Shown: positions 20,677 to 33,118 of the stretch, one piece after another
Layout: the number at the start of each line of letters is the position of its first letter
Numbering within the stretch: position 1 is the stretch's first letter
NCBI GenBank assembly: GCA_018823835.1
Contig: JAHJHT010000003.1
Coordinates: 1 to 64,000 of the forward strand
Length of the DNA: 64,000 bases
DNA from: Alphaproteobacteria bacterium
Lineage (GTDB): Bacteria; Pseudomonadota; Alphaproteobacteria; Rhizobiales; Rhizobiaceae
Reading direction: 5' to 3'
The notes under the pieces: generated by a model
The model's input: only the letters and a program-made list of their open reading frames with translations
Told to the model about the DNA's origin: nothing
The model's database searches: none
Translations under genes and position numbers: made by a program

Positions 20677-20776
20677 TGAATCGACGCTGTGTCGAGTTCA
20701 GCGGCCTTATATTCAGTGTGATCGAAAAGCACAATCGCGAGAAGGGCCACGCACAGTTTTGCGTGGCCCCGTGCGG

Positions 20777-21121
20777 CTACGTGCCCCAGACGGCGAGCTC
20801 GTTGCCGGCGGGGTCGGTGAAATGGAAGCGCCGGCCGCCGGGAAACGGGAAGATCGGTTTCACGATATGGCCGCCGGCGGCTTCGACGGCGACAAGCGTC
20901 TCGTCGAGGTTTTCCGAATAGAGCACCGGCAGCGGTTTTGCCGGCGCCTCGGACGCCTCGGCCTGGAAGCCGCCCTCGAGCCCTTCGTCGAAGGCCGAAT
21001 AGGTCGGGCCGTAGTCGGTGAAGGACCATGAGAAGGCGTTGCTGTAGAACGCCTTGACGGTGTCGAGCGTGCCGCCCGCGGCGGGCAGTTCGAGATAGTC
21101 GAGCTTGCCGGTCTGTTTCAT
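20777..21121 (-). CDS. VOC (glyoxalase/dioxygenase-fold) family protein
   Basis: The 114-residue protein is a single vicinal-oxygen-chelate unit: FYSNAFSWSFTDYGPTYSAF in the first beta-alpha module and a C-terminal FHFTDPAGNELAVWG, the classic VOC ending with a metal-site Glu. Substrate is unknown; metal-free members of the family also exist. The ATG at 21121 starts just before the first module; the frame stays open 219 bases further upstream but without domain support. Confidence 0.87.
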   Translation of the reverse strand: MKQTGKLDYLELPAAGGTLDTVKAFYSNAFSWSFTDYGPTYSAFDEGLEGGFQAEASEAPAKPLPVLYSENLDETLVAVEAAGGHIVKPIFPFPGGRRFHFTDPAGNELAVWGT

Positions 21122-21332
21122 CGTCGCCTCCTGTTCATGGTATGTTCTAACGCTAAGCGGCGATGCAAGCAAGAGAGGGTGGCAAGCTGGAAAAGCCATC
21201 CGGCCTAATCGATTGTAGAGCCGGTTCACCTTTCCGCTGGGTTGCCTTTTGCAGTGCAGCATTCTATCGCTCGGCCACCGAGCGCGGTTGCAGCCACGCG
21301 GCCACCGCCGGAGCGAGCAAGAAGGGGCCGGC

Positions 21333-23999
<2,667 letters not shown>

Positions 24000-24031
24000 G
24001 CAGCCCTCCGGCAGAGGCGTCGGCGGCCCGC

Positions 24032-24424
24032 TCAGGCCGTCGGCACGGCCTCCACTTGCACCTTGTCGGGATAGAAGGCGCCGTGGTCCTTGATCAGCGC
24101 CATCTCGTCATAGGGGTTTTCATAGGCCCACATGACGTTGGCCTCGCCTTCGCCCGACGCGCTGGCGCTCCAGTAGGAGGCGTCGCCCTTGTAGGGGCAG
24201 TGGGTCGAGGCGTCGGTACGCTTCAGGAACTCGAAGTAGATGTCCTCGAAGGGGATGTAGAAGACCGCTGGGTAGTTTTCCTCGCGCATCATCAGCGCCC
24301 TGTCTGTCGAGGCGACGATGGCGTCGGCATGCCTGACCGTTACGACGCCCGAAAACCGTTCGACACTGATCTCGCGCGCCGGGTTGCGCTGGAATCCGGG
24401 CGACGGGTTTGCTGCAATGTTCAT
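24032..24424 (-). CDS. DUF427 family protein
   Basis: The 130-residue protein shows the DUF427 signatures: VRHADAIVASTDRALMMREENYPAVFYIP, then THCPYKGDASYWS and the C-terminal AWAYENP-like WAYENPYDEMALIKDHGAFYPDKV. The biochemical function of this family is not established. The start is the ATG at 24424, seven bases from a perfect AAGGAG; an upstream GTG at 24430 is too close to that site. It lies between ppdK and an aminotransferase on the opposite strand from ppdK. Confidence 0.88.
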   Translation of the reverse strand: MNIAANPSPGFQRNPAREISVERFSGVVTVRHADAIVASTDRALMMREENYPAVFYIPFEDIYFEFLKRTDASTHCPYKGDASYWSASASGEGEANVMWAYENPYDEMALIKDHGAFYPDKVQVEAVPTA

Positions 24425-24482
24425 GGCCACGCTCCTTGTTCGGGCAGCAACGCGCTATGCGCACCTGCCGTTCCCAAGGGAC

Positions 24483-25877
24483 CTAGGTATCGCGAAGTCG
24501 CTGCGCCACCACCCAGGCTTCGGCCTGGTCGAGGCTCTTTTCCAGCCGGTCGAACAACTCGTCGAGTTCGGCCTGTGAAATGATCATCGGCGGGCAGATG
24601 GCGATGGTGTCCCCGAGCGCACGCAGGATGGCGCCGTTCTCCTCGATCAGCCGCGAAGTTTCCGGCCCCACGCCCTTCTTCGGGTCGAAGGAGCGCTTTG
24701 TCCGCTTGTCGGCGACGAACTCGACGCCGCCCATCAGCCCGCAGGAGCGCGCCTCGCCGACCAGCGGATGCTCGCCGATCCGCGCCATGCGCCGCTCGAA
24801 GGCCGGAATCAGCTTCCGCACCTGGCCGACGATGTCGCGCTTCTGGTAGATCTCGATCGCCTTGACGCCGAGCGCGCAGGAAAGCGGATGGCCGCCATAG
24901 GTGAAGCCGTGCGAAAAGCTGCCGAGCTTTGCCGAATGGTCGACATAGGCCTGGTAGACGTCCTCCGGCACCATGACGGCGCCGAGCGGCGCATAGGCCG
25001 AGGTAAGCTGCTTGGCGGCCGAGATGGTCTTTGGCCGCATGCCCAGCGTCTGGCTGCCCCAGAAATTGCCGGTGCGCCCGAACCCGGTAATCACCTCGTC
25101 GGCGATCAGCATGATGTCGTGTTCGTCGAGGATCGGCTGGATCGCCGCGAAATAGGTCTGCGGCGGCACGATGACGCCGCCGGCCCCCATCACCGGCTCG
25201 GCAATCATCGCCGCGATCGTTTCCGGCCCCTCGCGCTCGATCATGTCCTTCAGCGACTGCGCCAGCCGCGCCACGAACTCGGCCTCGCTCTCGCCCTCTG
25301 CCGCGAAACGGTAGTAATGCGGGCAGTCCGTGTGCAGCACGCGGTCGACCGGCAGGTCGAAACCATTGTGGTTGCCGGCAAGCCCGGTCAGCGAGGCGGA
25401 CATCACGGTGACGCCGTGATAAGCCTTGATGCGCGAGATGATCTTCTTCTTGTCGGGCCGGCCGAGCGCATTGTTCATGTACCAGGCGAGCTTGACCTGC
25501 GTGTCGTTGGCCTCCGAGCCCGACGAGGTGAAGAACACCCGCGAAATCGGCACCGGCGCCAGTTCCTTCAGCTTCTCGGCAAGCTCGATGGCCGGTTCCG
25601 TGCTCTTGGCGCCGAACAGGTGGTAGAAGGGCAGGGCGCGCATCTGCTCAATGGCCGCCTCGATCATCTCCTCGTCGCCGAAGCCGAGCCCCGCGCACCA
25701 CAGGCCCGACATGCCCTCGATATAGGAGCGGCCCTGCGTGTCGAAGACATAGACGCCCTGGCCGCGCTCCATGACGACCGCGCCGGTTTCGGCGAGCTTG
25801 TGGATTGGCGTATAGGGATGGACGAGCGCGTTGATGTCGCGCGTCTGGAGATTGCTTAGCGGCGGTTTGTCGAGCAC
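24483..25877 (-). CDS. Class III omega-aminotransferase (PLP)
   Basis: The 464-residue protein transfers amino groups, probably between an omega-amine and pyruvate or alpha-ketoglutarate. Visible features are FFTSSGSEANDTQVKLAWY (phosphate-binding region), ADEVITGFGRTGNFWG with the PLP-binding Asp, and the Schiff-base lysine Lys289 in AAKQLTSAYAPLGAV. Close look-alikes in rhizobia are annotated as beta-alanine, putrescine or omega-amino-acid:pyruvate aminotransferases. The specific substrate cannot be read from the sequence. Confidence 0.93.
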   Translation of the reverse strand: MLDKPPLSNLQTRDINALVHPYTPIHKLAETGAVVMERGQGVYVFDTQGRSYIEGMSGLWCAGLGFGDEEMIEAAIEQMRALPFYHLFGAKSTEPAIELAEKLKELAPVPISRVFFTSSGSEANDTQVKLAWYMNNALGRPDKKKIISRIKAYHGVTVMSASLTGLAGNHNGFDLPVDRVLHTDCPHYYRFAAEGESEAEFVARLAQSLKDMIEREGPETIAAMIAEPVMGAGGVIVPPQTYFAAIQPILDEHDIMLIADEVITGFGRTGNFWGSQTLGMRPKTISAAKQLTSAYAPLGAVMVPEDVYQAYVDHSAKLGSFSHGFTYGGHPLSCALGVKAIEIYQKRDIVGQVRKLIPAFERRMARIGEHPLVGEARSCGLMGGVEFVADKRTKRSFDPKKGVGPETSRLIEENGAILRALGDTIAICPPMIISQAELDELFDRLEKSLDQAEAWVVAQRLRDT

Positions 25878-25963
25878 GGGAGACTCCGGGGCAGGGATGC
25901 GCCGATCTAAGCCGATTTTGGCGGGTGCGGGAAGGGGAGAGCCGGTCTGTAGCGTGATGAGCC

Positions 25964-26893
25964 CTAGAGTGCGCCGACCTTCCGAAGGTCGTTGTCTGGT
26001 TCATAGGCGACGTAGGCGAAGCGGGTGCTGTCGGGTGCCCAGGAGTTGACGTTGATCGTGCCCTGTCCGCCCGGTAGCGCGACGAGGTCGCGCTTGCCGG
26101 AGCCGTCCGGTTTCATCAGCCGCAGGATGACGTCCCTGTCGGCCGGGTGGCCCTGGGTGCCTTCGGGGTAGCTGAGATAGACCACGGCCCCGCCGTCGGG
26201 CGAGGGGTGCGGAAACCAGTTGACCCTTTCGTCATGCGTCAGCTGCTCGACGCCGGAACCGTCGGGGCGCATGCGAAAGCACTGCGCATGGCCGGGCGAG
26301 GCGCGCTCCGAATTGAAATAGATCCAGGCACCGTCCGGCGAATATTCCGGTCCGTCATGGGGCAGGTCGAGGTCGGTGAGGCGGCGGTTCTCGCCGCCCT
26401 CAGCGGGCAGGGTGAAGATGTTGATGCGCTTCCTGCCCGCGCGCTGCTCGACCGCGACATAGGCGAGCGTTTCTCCGTCGGGCGAGATGCCGTGCAGGTA
26501 GCAATGGTGCGGGTGCTCCTGCGGGGCCGAAACGCGGCGCGGCTCGCCGCCGGCGATCGGCAGAGCGTAGATGTGGCCGTCGTCGCTGCTCGCATAGACC
26601 GTGCTGCCGTCGGGCGACAGGACATGGTCGTTGTTGAAGCTGTCGATGCCGCCTGAATCGAGCCTCGCCGGTGCCACGCTGCCGTCGATGCGGACGAGCC
26701 AGAGCTCGCCGCCGGCATTGACGAGCAGGTTTCGGCCGTCGCGCGTCCAGTTCGGCGCCTCGATCAGGCCCTCGACTGCGAGCAGGACAGAGGCGGTACC
26801 GCGGTCGAGGTCGAAGATGCAGAGTTCCGAGCGCTGGCCGGCGGCCAGTTTTCGGCCACGCGGCTTGATGGGCCAGTGTTCGATCGTCGGCAC
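25964..26893 (-). CDS. TolB-like beta-propeller protein (PD40/WD40-like repeats)
   Basis: The 309-residue protein consists of TolB-type propeller repeats. The repeat core SPDG recurs (LSPDGSTVYASSDDG, ISPDGETLAYVA, YSPDGAWIYFNS, PSPDGGAVVYLS), each with a following YxxF/L strand. No signal peptide is seen, unlike classical TolB, so it is probably cytoplasmic. Such proteins often accompany peptidases or act as scaffolds; this one has no fused enzyme domain and its role is unknown. It is transcribed in the same direction as the aminotransferase gene but with a gap. Confidence 0.85.
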   Translation of the reverse strand: MPTIEHWPIKPRGRKLAAGQRSELCIFDLDRGTASVLLAVEGLIEAPNWTRDGRNLLVNAGGELWLVRIDGSVAPARLDSGGIDSFNNDHVLSPDGSTVYASSDDGHIYALPIAGGEPRRVSAPQEHPHHCYLHGISPDGETLAYVAVEQRAGRKRINIFTLPAEGGENRRLTDLDLPHDGPEYSPDGAWIYFNSERASPGHAQCFRMRPDGSGVEQLTHDERVNWFPHPSPDGGAVVYLSYPEGTQGHPADRDVILRLMKPDGSGKRDLVALPGGQGTINVNSWAPDSTRFAYVAYEPDNDLRKVGAL

Positions 26894-26991
26894 CTGAGGA
26901 TCCCCGCCGGTTGCCTGCCCGGAGCAGGCGGCAGCGGGCAGAGGCTATCATGGCGTGCTCGGCCCGCAAGGCCGACCGGACGGCGCAGATC

Positions 26992-27372
26992 TCAGGCGGC
27001 GGCCTTGAAGACGTCGAGCAGGCCGGCATAGGAGGCGGCGATTCCGGCGAGCGGGCTGGCGCTGCGCGCCGTCGTCTCGACCTTCAGTCGGCCGCCATTC
27101 ACCGGCAGGGTCAGGAGCAGGAACTGGCGCGTCTCACCCGTGCCGACGGCGGCCGCGGCGGCGTGGTGGGCAGCGCCTTCGGCCTCGACCGTCATCTTGA
27201 AGAGGAGCGTGCCGCCGACGGCGTCGAGGGCGCCGCGCACCACATTCTCGAACTCCGAGTCGGAAACGGCGCGGGCAGGCGGCGGCAGCATTCTGGTTCG
27301 CGGGGCGGGGAGGAGGGTCAGGCTACCGGACACGGAATCCGGCGCGGTATGCTTGGCTGTTTCAACGTCCAT
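26992..27372 (-). CDS. Hypothetical protein
   Basis: A 126-residue acidic protein with no domain I recognise. It starts at the ATG at 27372, preceded by GAAGGGTGACGTC, a good ribosome-binding site; a frame extension upstream to 27420 is less likely. The sequence is rich in Ala and Val and lacks cysteines, signal peptide or membrane spans. The C-terminal half looks like alternating beta strands (TLLFKMTVEAEG, QFLLLTLPVNGGRLKVET). The gene is divergent from an acyl-CoA synthetase gene. Confidence 0.6.
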   Translation of the reverse strand: MDVETAKHTAPDSVSGSLTLLPAPRTRMLPPPARAVSDSEFENVVRGALDAVGGTLLFKMTVEAEGAAHHAAAAAVGTGETRQFLLLTLPVNGGRLKVETTARSASPLAGIAASYAGLLDVFKAAA

Positions 27373-27539
27373 GACGTCACCCTTCGGCCTTGTGCAAAGC
27401 TCCCCGCCAAGGTCGACCATTTACAGCGACGATGGCCGGATTGTGGCGCCGCGGGTTTGCGGAAGGGAAGCCCACAGACAACTGGACAAATCGGACGATC
27501 GCGCCACTATGTCCCAAAGACTGTTCTGGGAGGAACGCA

Positions 27540-29168
27540 ATGCTCGGACTGATGCAGGAATGGCCGCTGCTCTGCCACAAGATACTTGACCACGCGGCCC
27601 GCCAGCATCCGGACCGGGAGATCGTCTCGCGCTCCATCGAGGGCCCGATCGTGCGCACCACCTACCGGGAGGCGCGCGAGCGCGCGCTGAAGGTTGCCGA
27701 GCGGCTGGAGCGCGACGGGTTTTCCACTGGCGACCGCATAGCGACACTGGCCTGGAACACGGCGCGCCACTTCGAGGCCTGGTACGGCATCATGGGCATG
27801 GGCGGCGTCTACCACACGCTGAACCCCAGGCTGTTTCCCGACCAGATCGCCTGGATCATGAACCATGCCGAGGACAAGGCGATCTTCGTCGACCTGACGT
27901 TCGTGCCGCTGATCGAGAAGATCGCCCCGGCGGTGAAGTCGCTGCGGCAGGTGATCGTGCTGACCGACAGGGCGCATATGCCCGAGACGGCGCTGCCCAA
28001 CGTCGTGGCCTACGAGGAATGGCTGGAGGAGGCCGCCGGCGGCTATCGCTGGAAGGCGCTCGACGAGAATGCCGCGGCCGGCATGTGCTACACCTCGGGC
28101 ACGACAGGCGACCCGAAGGGCGTCGTCTACAGCCACCGTTCCAACGTGCTGCACGGCATGATTGCCGCGATGCCCGACGCGATGGGGATTTCCTCGCGCG
28201 ACGTCATCCTGCCGGTAGTGCCGATGTTCCACGCCAATGCCTGGGGCCTGGCGCAGAGCGCGCCGATGATCGGCGCCAAGCTGGTGATGCCCGGCGGCAA
28301 GATGGACGGACCGTCGATCTGCGAGTTGCTCAACACCGAGAAGGTGACCTTCTCGGCCGCCGTGCCGACGGTCTGGCTGATGCTGCTGCAATATCTCGAG
28401 GAGACCGGCGAGACGCTGCCGCACCTGAAGAAGGTGGTCATCGGCGGCTCGGCCTGCCCGCGCGCCATCACGCAGAAGTTCCAGGACAATTACGGCGTCG
28501 AGGTGATCCATGCCTGGGGCATGACCGAGATGTCGCCGCTCGGCACGCTGGCGACGCTGAAGCCTGAATGCGCGGAGTTCGAGGGCGAGAAGCTGCTCGA
28601 CGTGCGCATGAAGCAGGGCCATGCGCCGTTCGGCGTCGAGATGAAGGTCACCGACGACGAGAATGTCGAGATGCCGTGGAACGGCCAGAAATTCGGTCGC
28701 CTGAAGGTGCGAGGCCCGGCGGTGGCGCGCGCCTATTACGGCGGCGCCGGCGCCGAGCAGTTCGACGAGGAAGGCTGGTTCGATACCGGCGACGTCGCCC
28801 ATATCGACCCGCTCGGCTACATGCAGATCACCGACCGTGCAAAGGACGTCATCAAGTCGGGTGGCGAGTGGATTTCGACGATCGACCTGGAAAACCTTGC
28901 CGTCGGCCATCCCGAGGTGCTGGAGGCGGCGGTCATCGGCGTGCCGCACCCGAAATGGGCCGAGCGGCCGCTGCTGATCATCGTGCGCAAGCCGGGCAAG
29001 GAGCCTCAGAAGGCTGCCATACTGGAGTTCATGGAAGGCAAGGTGGCGAAGTGGTGGATGCCCGACGACGTCGCCTTCGTCGACGAGATTCCGCACACGG
29101 CGGCAGGCAAGATCAAGAAGACCGCGTTGCGCGACCAGTTCAGGGATTACCGGCTGCCGACGCAATGA
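27540..29168 (+). CDS. Acyl-CoA synthetase (AMP-forming, fatty-acid type)
   Basis: Activates a carboxylic acid to its acyl-CoA through an acyl-adenylate. The 542-residue protein has the AMP-binding motif [17 protein letters not shown] near 184-200, the [10 protein letters not shown] region, YDTGDVA-like [21 protein letters not shown], and the C-terminal catalytic lysine in [11 protein letters not shown]. The length and the [13 protein letters not shown]-type hinge fit medium/long-chain fatty acyl-CoA ligases such as AlkK. The start is the ATG at 27540 after a GGGAGG ribosome-binding site. Confidence 0.93.
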   Translation: MLGLMQEWPLLCHKILDHAARQHPDREIVSRSIEGPIVRTTYREARERALKVAERLERDGFSTGDRIATLAWNTARHFEAWYGIMGMGGVYHTLNPRLFPDQIAWIMNHAEDKAIFVDLTFVPLIEKIAPAVKSLRQVIVLTDRAHMPETALPNVVAYEEWLEEAAGGYRWKALDENAAAGMCYTSGTTGDPKGVVYSHRSNVLHGMIAAMPDAMGISSRDVILPVVPMFHANAWGLAQSAPMIGAKLVMPGGKMDGPSICELLNTEKVTFSAAVPTVWLMLLQYLEETGETLPHLKKVVIGGSACPRAITQKFQDNYGVEVIHAWGMTEMSPLGTLATLKPECAEFEGEKLLDVRMKQGHAPFGVEMKVTDDENVEMPWNGQKFGRLKVRGPAVARAYYGGAGAEQFDEEGWFDTGDVAHIDPLGYMQITDRAKDVIKSGGEWISTIDLENLAVGHPEVLEAAVIGVPHPKWAERPLLIIVRKPGKEPQKAAILEFMEGKVAKWWMPDDVAFVDEIPHTAAGKIKKTALRDQFRDYRLPTQ

Positions 29169-29255
29169 GGCGGCCGGCGCGTTCATTTCGGCTTCAATCG
29201 GAGCGGGAAAGCCGGTAAGAAGCGCGCGGCACAGGACAGCGGGGCGGCGACTGCA

Positions 29256-30146
29256 ATGGCTGACTATACCGAGGCGCCGGTTTCGCGTGCGGCGGCGCTT
29301 GGCCGCCGGCTAGCGGTGTTCTCGGCCATCGTGTTTGCCATCGCCGCGCTGGCGCACCGCTTCGGGCTGCTGGCCACGCCCGATGTCATTCCCGTGCTCG
29401 GCGTCGTCGCTGCGCTGGCGCTGCTTTCGCTGGCTTTCGCGGCGCGCGGGCTGCAGCAATTGTGGACCTATGGCGGCGAGGGCGGCGGCAATGTGCTTGC
29501 CGCCGTTCTGGTTGCCTGCCTGGTGCTGACGCCCTTCTCGGTCGCATTGTATCGCGGCCTGACCCTGCCAAGCCTCGATGACATCTCGACCGACACGGAC
29601 GACCCGCCGGTACTCTCCGCCGCGACCGTGGAGCGCAAGCCGGGGATGAATGTCATCGAGCCCTTCACGCCCGAGCGGCGCAAGCTGCAACACGATGCCT
29701 ATCCGACGGCGACCGGCCGGCGCTACGGCGCACCGATTTCGCAGGTGGCCGACTCGGTGAACGACGTGCTCGATGAACGCGGCTGGACCGTGCTGGTGCG
29801 GCCGGAAAGCGTGGAGGCGACCGAGGTCACCTTCGAGGCCGTCGCCAGGACTCTGGTGATGGGGTTTGCGTCGGATGTCGCCATAAGGCTCATCGACGAG
29901 GGCAACTCGACCTATGTCGACATGCGCTCTGCCTCGCGTTACGGCGCGCATGATTTCGGCGACAATGCACGTCGTATCGAGGCTTTTCTGGCCGATCTCG
30001 ACGTCGAGATCGCTTATCTGACGGTCGTGGTTCCAGTCGAGGAGCCGCCGGCGCCGAAACCAGTCGCACCCGAGCCGGAGCCCGAGCTCGCCGTGCCGGA
30101 CGAGCCGGCCGAACCGCTAGACCGGTCGGAAGATCCCCCCGATTGA
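29256..30146 (+). CDS. DUF1499 membrane protein
   Basis: The 296-residue protein has three N-terminal membrane helices (about 20-36, 43-60, 78-98) and a periplasmic or cytoplasmic C-terminal DUF1499 domain, recognised by DAYPTATGRRYGAPISQVADSVNDVL and RLIDEGNSTYVDMRSASRYGAHDFGDNARRIEAFL. Family function is not known. The Pro/Glu-rich tail ends inside the 3' end of the convergent MBL-fold gene, so the two coding regions share about 30 bases. Confidence 0.86.
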   Translation: MADYTEAPVSRAAALGRRLAVFSAIVFAIAALAHRFGLLATPDVIPVLGVVAALALLSLAFAARGLQQLWTYGGEGGGNVLAAVLVACLVLTPFSVALYRGLTLPSLDDISTDTDDPPVLSAATVERKPGMNVIEPFTPERRKLQHDAYPTATGRRYGAPISQVADSVNDVLDERGWTVLVRPESVEATEVTFEAVARTLVMGFASDVAIRLIDEGNSTYVDMRSASRYGAHDFGDNARRIEAFLADLDVEIAYLTVVVPVEEPPAPKPVAPEPEPELAVPDEPAEPLDRSEDPPD

Positions 30147-31022
30147 CGGGGCGCCGTCGGTCTCGACGGCTGCCCTGGCGACCAGGTCCTCGAGATGCGC
30201 CAGCACCGAGAGCCCAGCTGCGCCGTGCAGGCGCGGATCGGTATCGGTGTAGATGCTGCGGACGATGTCCGGAATCGACCGGTCGCCCAGCCGCAAACGC
30301 TCCAGGATCGCGCGCTCGCGCATCTTGCGATGCCCCTTCAGCCCGCGCAGGAAGGCGCGCGGCTTGTCGACCGGGCCGCCATGGCCGGGCAGCAACTGAC
30401 GGTCCTCGCGCGCCAGCAGGCGGTCGAGAGAAGCTATGTAGTCGGACATCGCGCCGTCGGGCGGCGCGACGATGGATGTCGACCACGCCATGACATGGTC
30501 GGCCGAAAACAGGATTCCGGTGCCCTCAAGCGCGAAGGCAGCGTGGTTGGCGCAGTGGCCCGGGGTGAGGACCGTGCGCAGCGACCAGCCGTCGCCTGAC
30601 ACAACTTCCTCGTCCGCGAGAGCGACATCGGGCGAGAATTCCATATCGGCGCTGGCGTCGAGCGGGTTGATCTCGCCGGTATGGAGCGGCCGGGCCGGCC
30701 GATGCGGCCCCTCGGCGCAGACTATCGCGCCTGTAGCTTCCGAAAGCCGCGCGGCCAGCGGCGAGTGGTCGCGATGCGTGTGGCTGACGAAAATGTGGCT
30801 GACCGGCCGGCCGGCGATCGCGGCAACAAGCGCCCGGTAATGCGGCTCGCTTTCCGGGCCTGGGTCGATCACGGCCAGGCTGTCACGCCCGACGATGTAG
30901 CTGTTGGTGCCGTGAAAGGTGAAGGGCCCCGGATTGTCGGCGGTGACGCGCACCACGCCGGGCGCAACTTCGACGGCATGCTCGTGCTCGGGCGTGAAAC
31001 GTACGTCGAATTCCAATGTCAT
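30117..31022 (-). CDS. MBL-fold metallo-hydrolase (glyoxalase II / LACTB2-like)
   Basis: The 301-residue protein has the metallo-beta-lactamase metal motif SHTHRDHSP (HxHxDH) with AVIDPGPESE before it and TPGHCANHAAF and SADHVMAW after it. A C-terminal winged-helix-like region follows, as in LACTB2-type proteins. It is likely a cytoplasmic hydrolase of unknown substrate. The start is the ATG at 31022, directly before the first beta strand. Its 3' end overlaps the DUF1499 gene. Confidence 0.92.
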   Translation of the reverse strand: MTLEFDVRFTPEHEHAVEVAPGVVRVTADNPGPFTFHGTNSYIVGRDSLAVIDPGPESEPHYRALVAAIAGRPVSHIFVSHTHRDHSPLAARLSEATGAIVCAEGPHRPARPLHTGEINPLDASADMEFSPDVALADEEVVSGDGWSLRTVLTPGHCANHAAFALEGTGILFSADHVMAWSTSIVAPPDGAMSDYIASLDRLLAREDRQLLPGHGGPVDKPRAFLRGLKGHRKMRERAILERLRLGDRSIPDIVRSIYTDTDPRLHGAAGLSVLAHLEDLVARAAVETDGAPSIGGIFRPV

Positions 31023-31054
31023 CGGGGCCCGCTGTGTGAACTGGTCAAAACCGT

Positions 31055-31083
31055 TTGCCGCCTTGCACGGAAGCACATATACC
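31055..31083 (+). promoter_or_regulatory. Possible bioY promoter
   Basis: TTGCCG at 31055-31060 and TATACC at 31078-31083 are separated by 17 bases, upstream of the bioY start at 31136. The hexamers match sigma-70 elements moderately. The TTATnTATAA palindrome of the alphaproteobacterial biotin regulator BioR was looked for by eye and not seen. Confidence 0.35.
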
Positions 31084-31135
31084 GAAAAAACATCTGGGCA
31101 TACGCGCCTGAACACGAGCCGACTGGAGACTGACG

Positions 31136-31729
31136 ATGGCGATCGCTACTACCGCAAGACCACTTGTTTCGCTGGCGCTGCCAGAAAAGGGCGCGGCCAG
31201 GTTCGCCATGCAGTTCGGCATCGCGCTGCTCGGCACGCTGGCGCTGACGCTGTCGGCCAAGACCAAGGTGATGCTCGGACCGGTCGACCTGTCGCTGCAG
31301 ACGCTGGTCATCCTGCTGATCGCCGTCAGCTTCGGCATGCGCCTCGGCGTCGCCACGCTGCTGCTTTACATGGCAGAGGGCGCGATGGGCTTTCCAGTGT
31401 TCCAGAGCACGCCTGAAAAGGGCATCGGCATCGCCTACATGCTGGGCTCGACCGGCGGCTACCTGGCCGGCTTCGTGGTCATGGCGGCAATCGTCGGCTG
31501 GGCCGCCGACCGCGGCCTCGACCGCAATCCGTTCAAGCTGTTCGGTGTCATGCTGGTTGCCGAAGCCGTTATGATGGCGATGGGCTTTGCCTGGCTGGCG
31601 ACGCTGATCGGTGCCGACAAGGCATGGCAGTTCGGTGTCGCGCCGTTCGTCGTGCCGGACCTGATCAAGGTCGCGCTGGCCGCCGCCATCGTGCCGGCCG
31701 TCTGGTCGCTGCTGCCCGGCAAGCGCTGA
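31136..31729 (+). CDS. bioY: BioY biotin transporter (ECF S-component type)
   Basis: Integral membrane biotin carrier of 197 residues with about six predicted helices. The BioY hallmark regions are visible: TLSAKTKVMLGPVDLSLQTLVILL near 40, GMRLGVATLLLYMAEGAMGFPVF, and GSTGGYLAGFVVMAA. No bioM or bioN ATPase/permease genes accompany it, as in the solitary BioY proteins of several alphaproteobacteria, which either function alone or use a shared energising module. The gene is divergent from the MBL gene. Confidence 0.94.
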   Translation: MAIATTARPLVSLALPEKGAARFAMQFGIALLGTLALTLSAKTKVMLGPVDLSLQTLVILLIAVSFGMRLGVATLLLYMAEGAMGFPVFQSTPEKGIGIAYMLGSTGGYLAGFVVMAAIVGWAADRGLDRNPFKLFGVMLVAEAVMMAMGFAWLATLIGADKAWQFGVAPFVVPDLIKVALAAAIVPAVWSLLPGKR

Positions 31730-31750
31730 TTATGGGCTGACGCGCCGCCG

Positions 31751-33118
31751 TTATTCGGCGGCGCGGCGCTCCGCCGCCTTGTGCAGCGAGTGCGATTCGC
31801 CGCGGCCGATCGCATAGTAGAGAAGGCCGCCGGCCGCCGCTTCCGCCGGATCGTAGAGATTGCGGCCGTCGACCACGACCGGATTGGCGAGTTCCGCTTT
31901 CAGCTTGCCGAAATCGACGATGCGGAACTGCTTCCACTCCGTGCAGATGACCAGCGCGTCGGCGCCCTTGAGGGCTTCCTCCTTGCTGTCGGCAAGCACG
32001 AGGTCGGCACGATCGCCGTAGATGCGTCGGGTCACCTCCATCGCTTCCGGATCATAGGCCTGCACGCGAGCGCCTGCCGCCCAAAGACTTTCCATCAGAT
32101 CCCGGCTCGGCGCGTCGCGCATGTCGTCGGTGTTCGGCTTGAAGGCGAGGCCCCAGACGGCAATGGTGCGGCCGTTGAGCCGGCCGTCGAAGATCTGGTC
32201 GAGCTTGCCGAACAGCACCGTCTTCTGGACACGATTGACCGCCTCGACGGCTTCGATCAGCCGTGCTTCCAGGCCGACCGACGCGGCGGTGCTGACCAGC
32301 GCGCGCACGTCCTTGGGGAAGCAGGAGCCGCCATAGCCGCAGCCTGGATAGATGAAGTGGTAGCCGATGCGTGGGTCCGAGCCTATGCCCTGGCGCACGC
32401 TCTCGATGTCGGCACCGAGCCGCTCTGCGAGGTTGGCGATCTCACTCATGAAGCTGATCTTGGTGGCGAGCATGGCATTGGCGGCATACTTCGTTAGTTC
32501 CGCCGAACGCGTGTCCATGAACATCAGCTTGTCATGGTTGCGGTTGTAGGGCGCATAGCATTCGCGCATCAGGCGCTGGACCTTGTCGGAGCCGGTTCCA
32601 ATGATGATGCGGGCGGGCCGTGCGAAGTCCTCGAGCGCGCTGCCTTCCTTGAGAAACTCCGGATTGGAGCAGACGTCGAAATCGAACGCGGTTCCTCGCT
32701 CGGCCTGCGCGCTGGCGATGCGGCCCGCAACCAGCTCGACGGTGCCGACGGGCACCGTCGACTTGTTGACCACGACCTTGTAGCCGTCGATATGGGCGCC
32801 GATGGTCGCCGCCACGTCGAGCACGTGGGAGAGGTCGGCCGAGCCGTCTTCGCCGGGCGGCGTTCCGACGGCGTTGAAGATCAGCGTTCCAAACGCGATG
32901 GCAGTGCTGGCGTCGGTGGTAAAGGAGAGCCTGCCGTCCTCGACATTGCGGACGACGACGCTTTCGAGGCCGGGTTCGAAGATCGGCACGACGCCCTTGC
33001 TGAGGCCTTCGATCTTCGCGGCGTCGACGTCAACGCAGATGACCTGATGGCCGACATCGGCGAGGCAGGCCCCGGTGACCAGGCCGACATAGCCCGTTCC
33101 GAATATGGTGATCTTCAT
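31751..33118 (-). CDS. UDP-glucose 6-dehydrogenase
   Basis: Oxidises UDP-glucose to UDP-glucuronate with two NAD. The 455-residue protein has the N-terminal NAD fold [24 protein letters not shown], the catalytic cysteine in [15 protein letters not shown] near 260, and a C-terminal NAD/UDP domain with [20 protein letters not shown]-glucuronate feeds acidic surface polysaccharides, which fits its position at the edge of the polysaccharide locus. A GDP-mannose dehydrogenase is a less likely reading because the Phe-Pro-Lys context and length fit Ugd better. Confidence 0.93.
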   Translation of the reverse strand: MKITIFGTGYVGLVTGACLADVGHQVICVDVDAAKIEGLSKGVVPIFEPGLESVVVRNVEDGRLSFTTDASTAIAFGTLIFNAVGTPPGEDGSADLSHVLDVAATIGAHIDGYKVVVNKSTVPVGTVELVAGRIASAQAERGTAFDFDVCSNPEFLKEGSALEDFARPARIIIGTGSDKVQRLMRECYAPYNRNHDKLMFMDTRSAELTKYAANAMLATKISFMSEIANLAERLGADIESVRQGIGSDPRIGYHFIYPGCGYGGSCFPKDVRALVSTAASVGLEARLIEAVEAVNRVQKTVLFGKLDQIFDGRLNGRTIAVWGLAFKPNTDDMRDAPSRDLMESLWAAGARVQAYDPEAMEVTRRIYGDRADLVLADSKEEALKGADALVICTEWKQFRIVDFGKLKAELANPVVVDGRNLYDPAEAAAGGLLYYAIGRGESHSLHKAAERRAAE

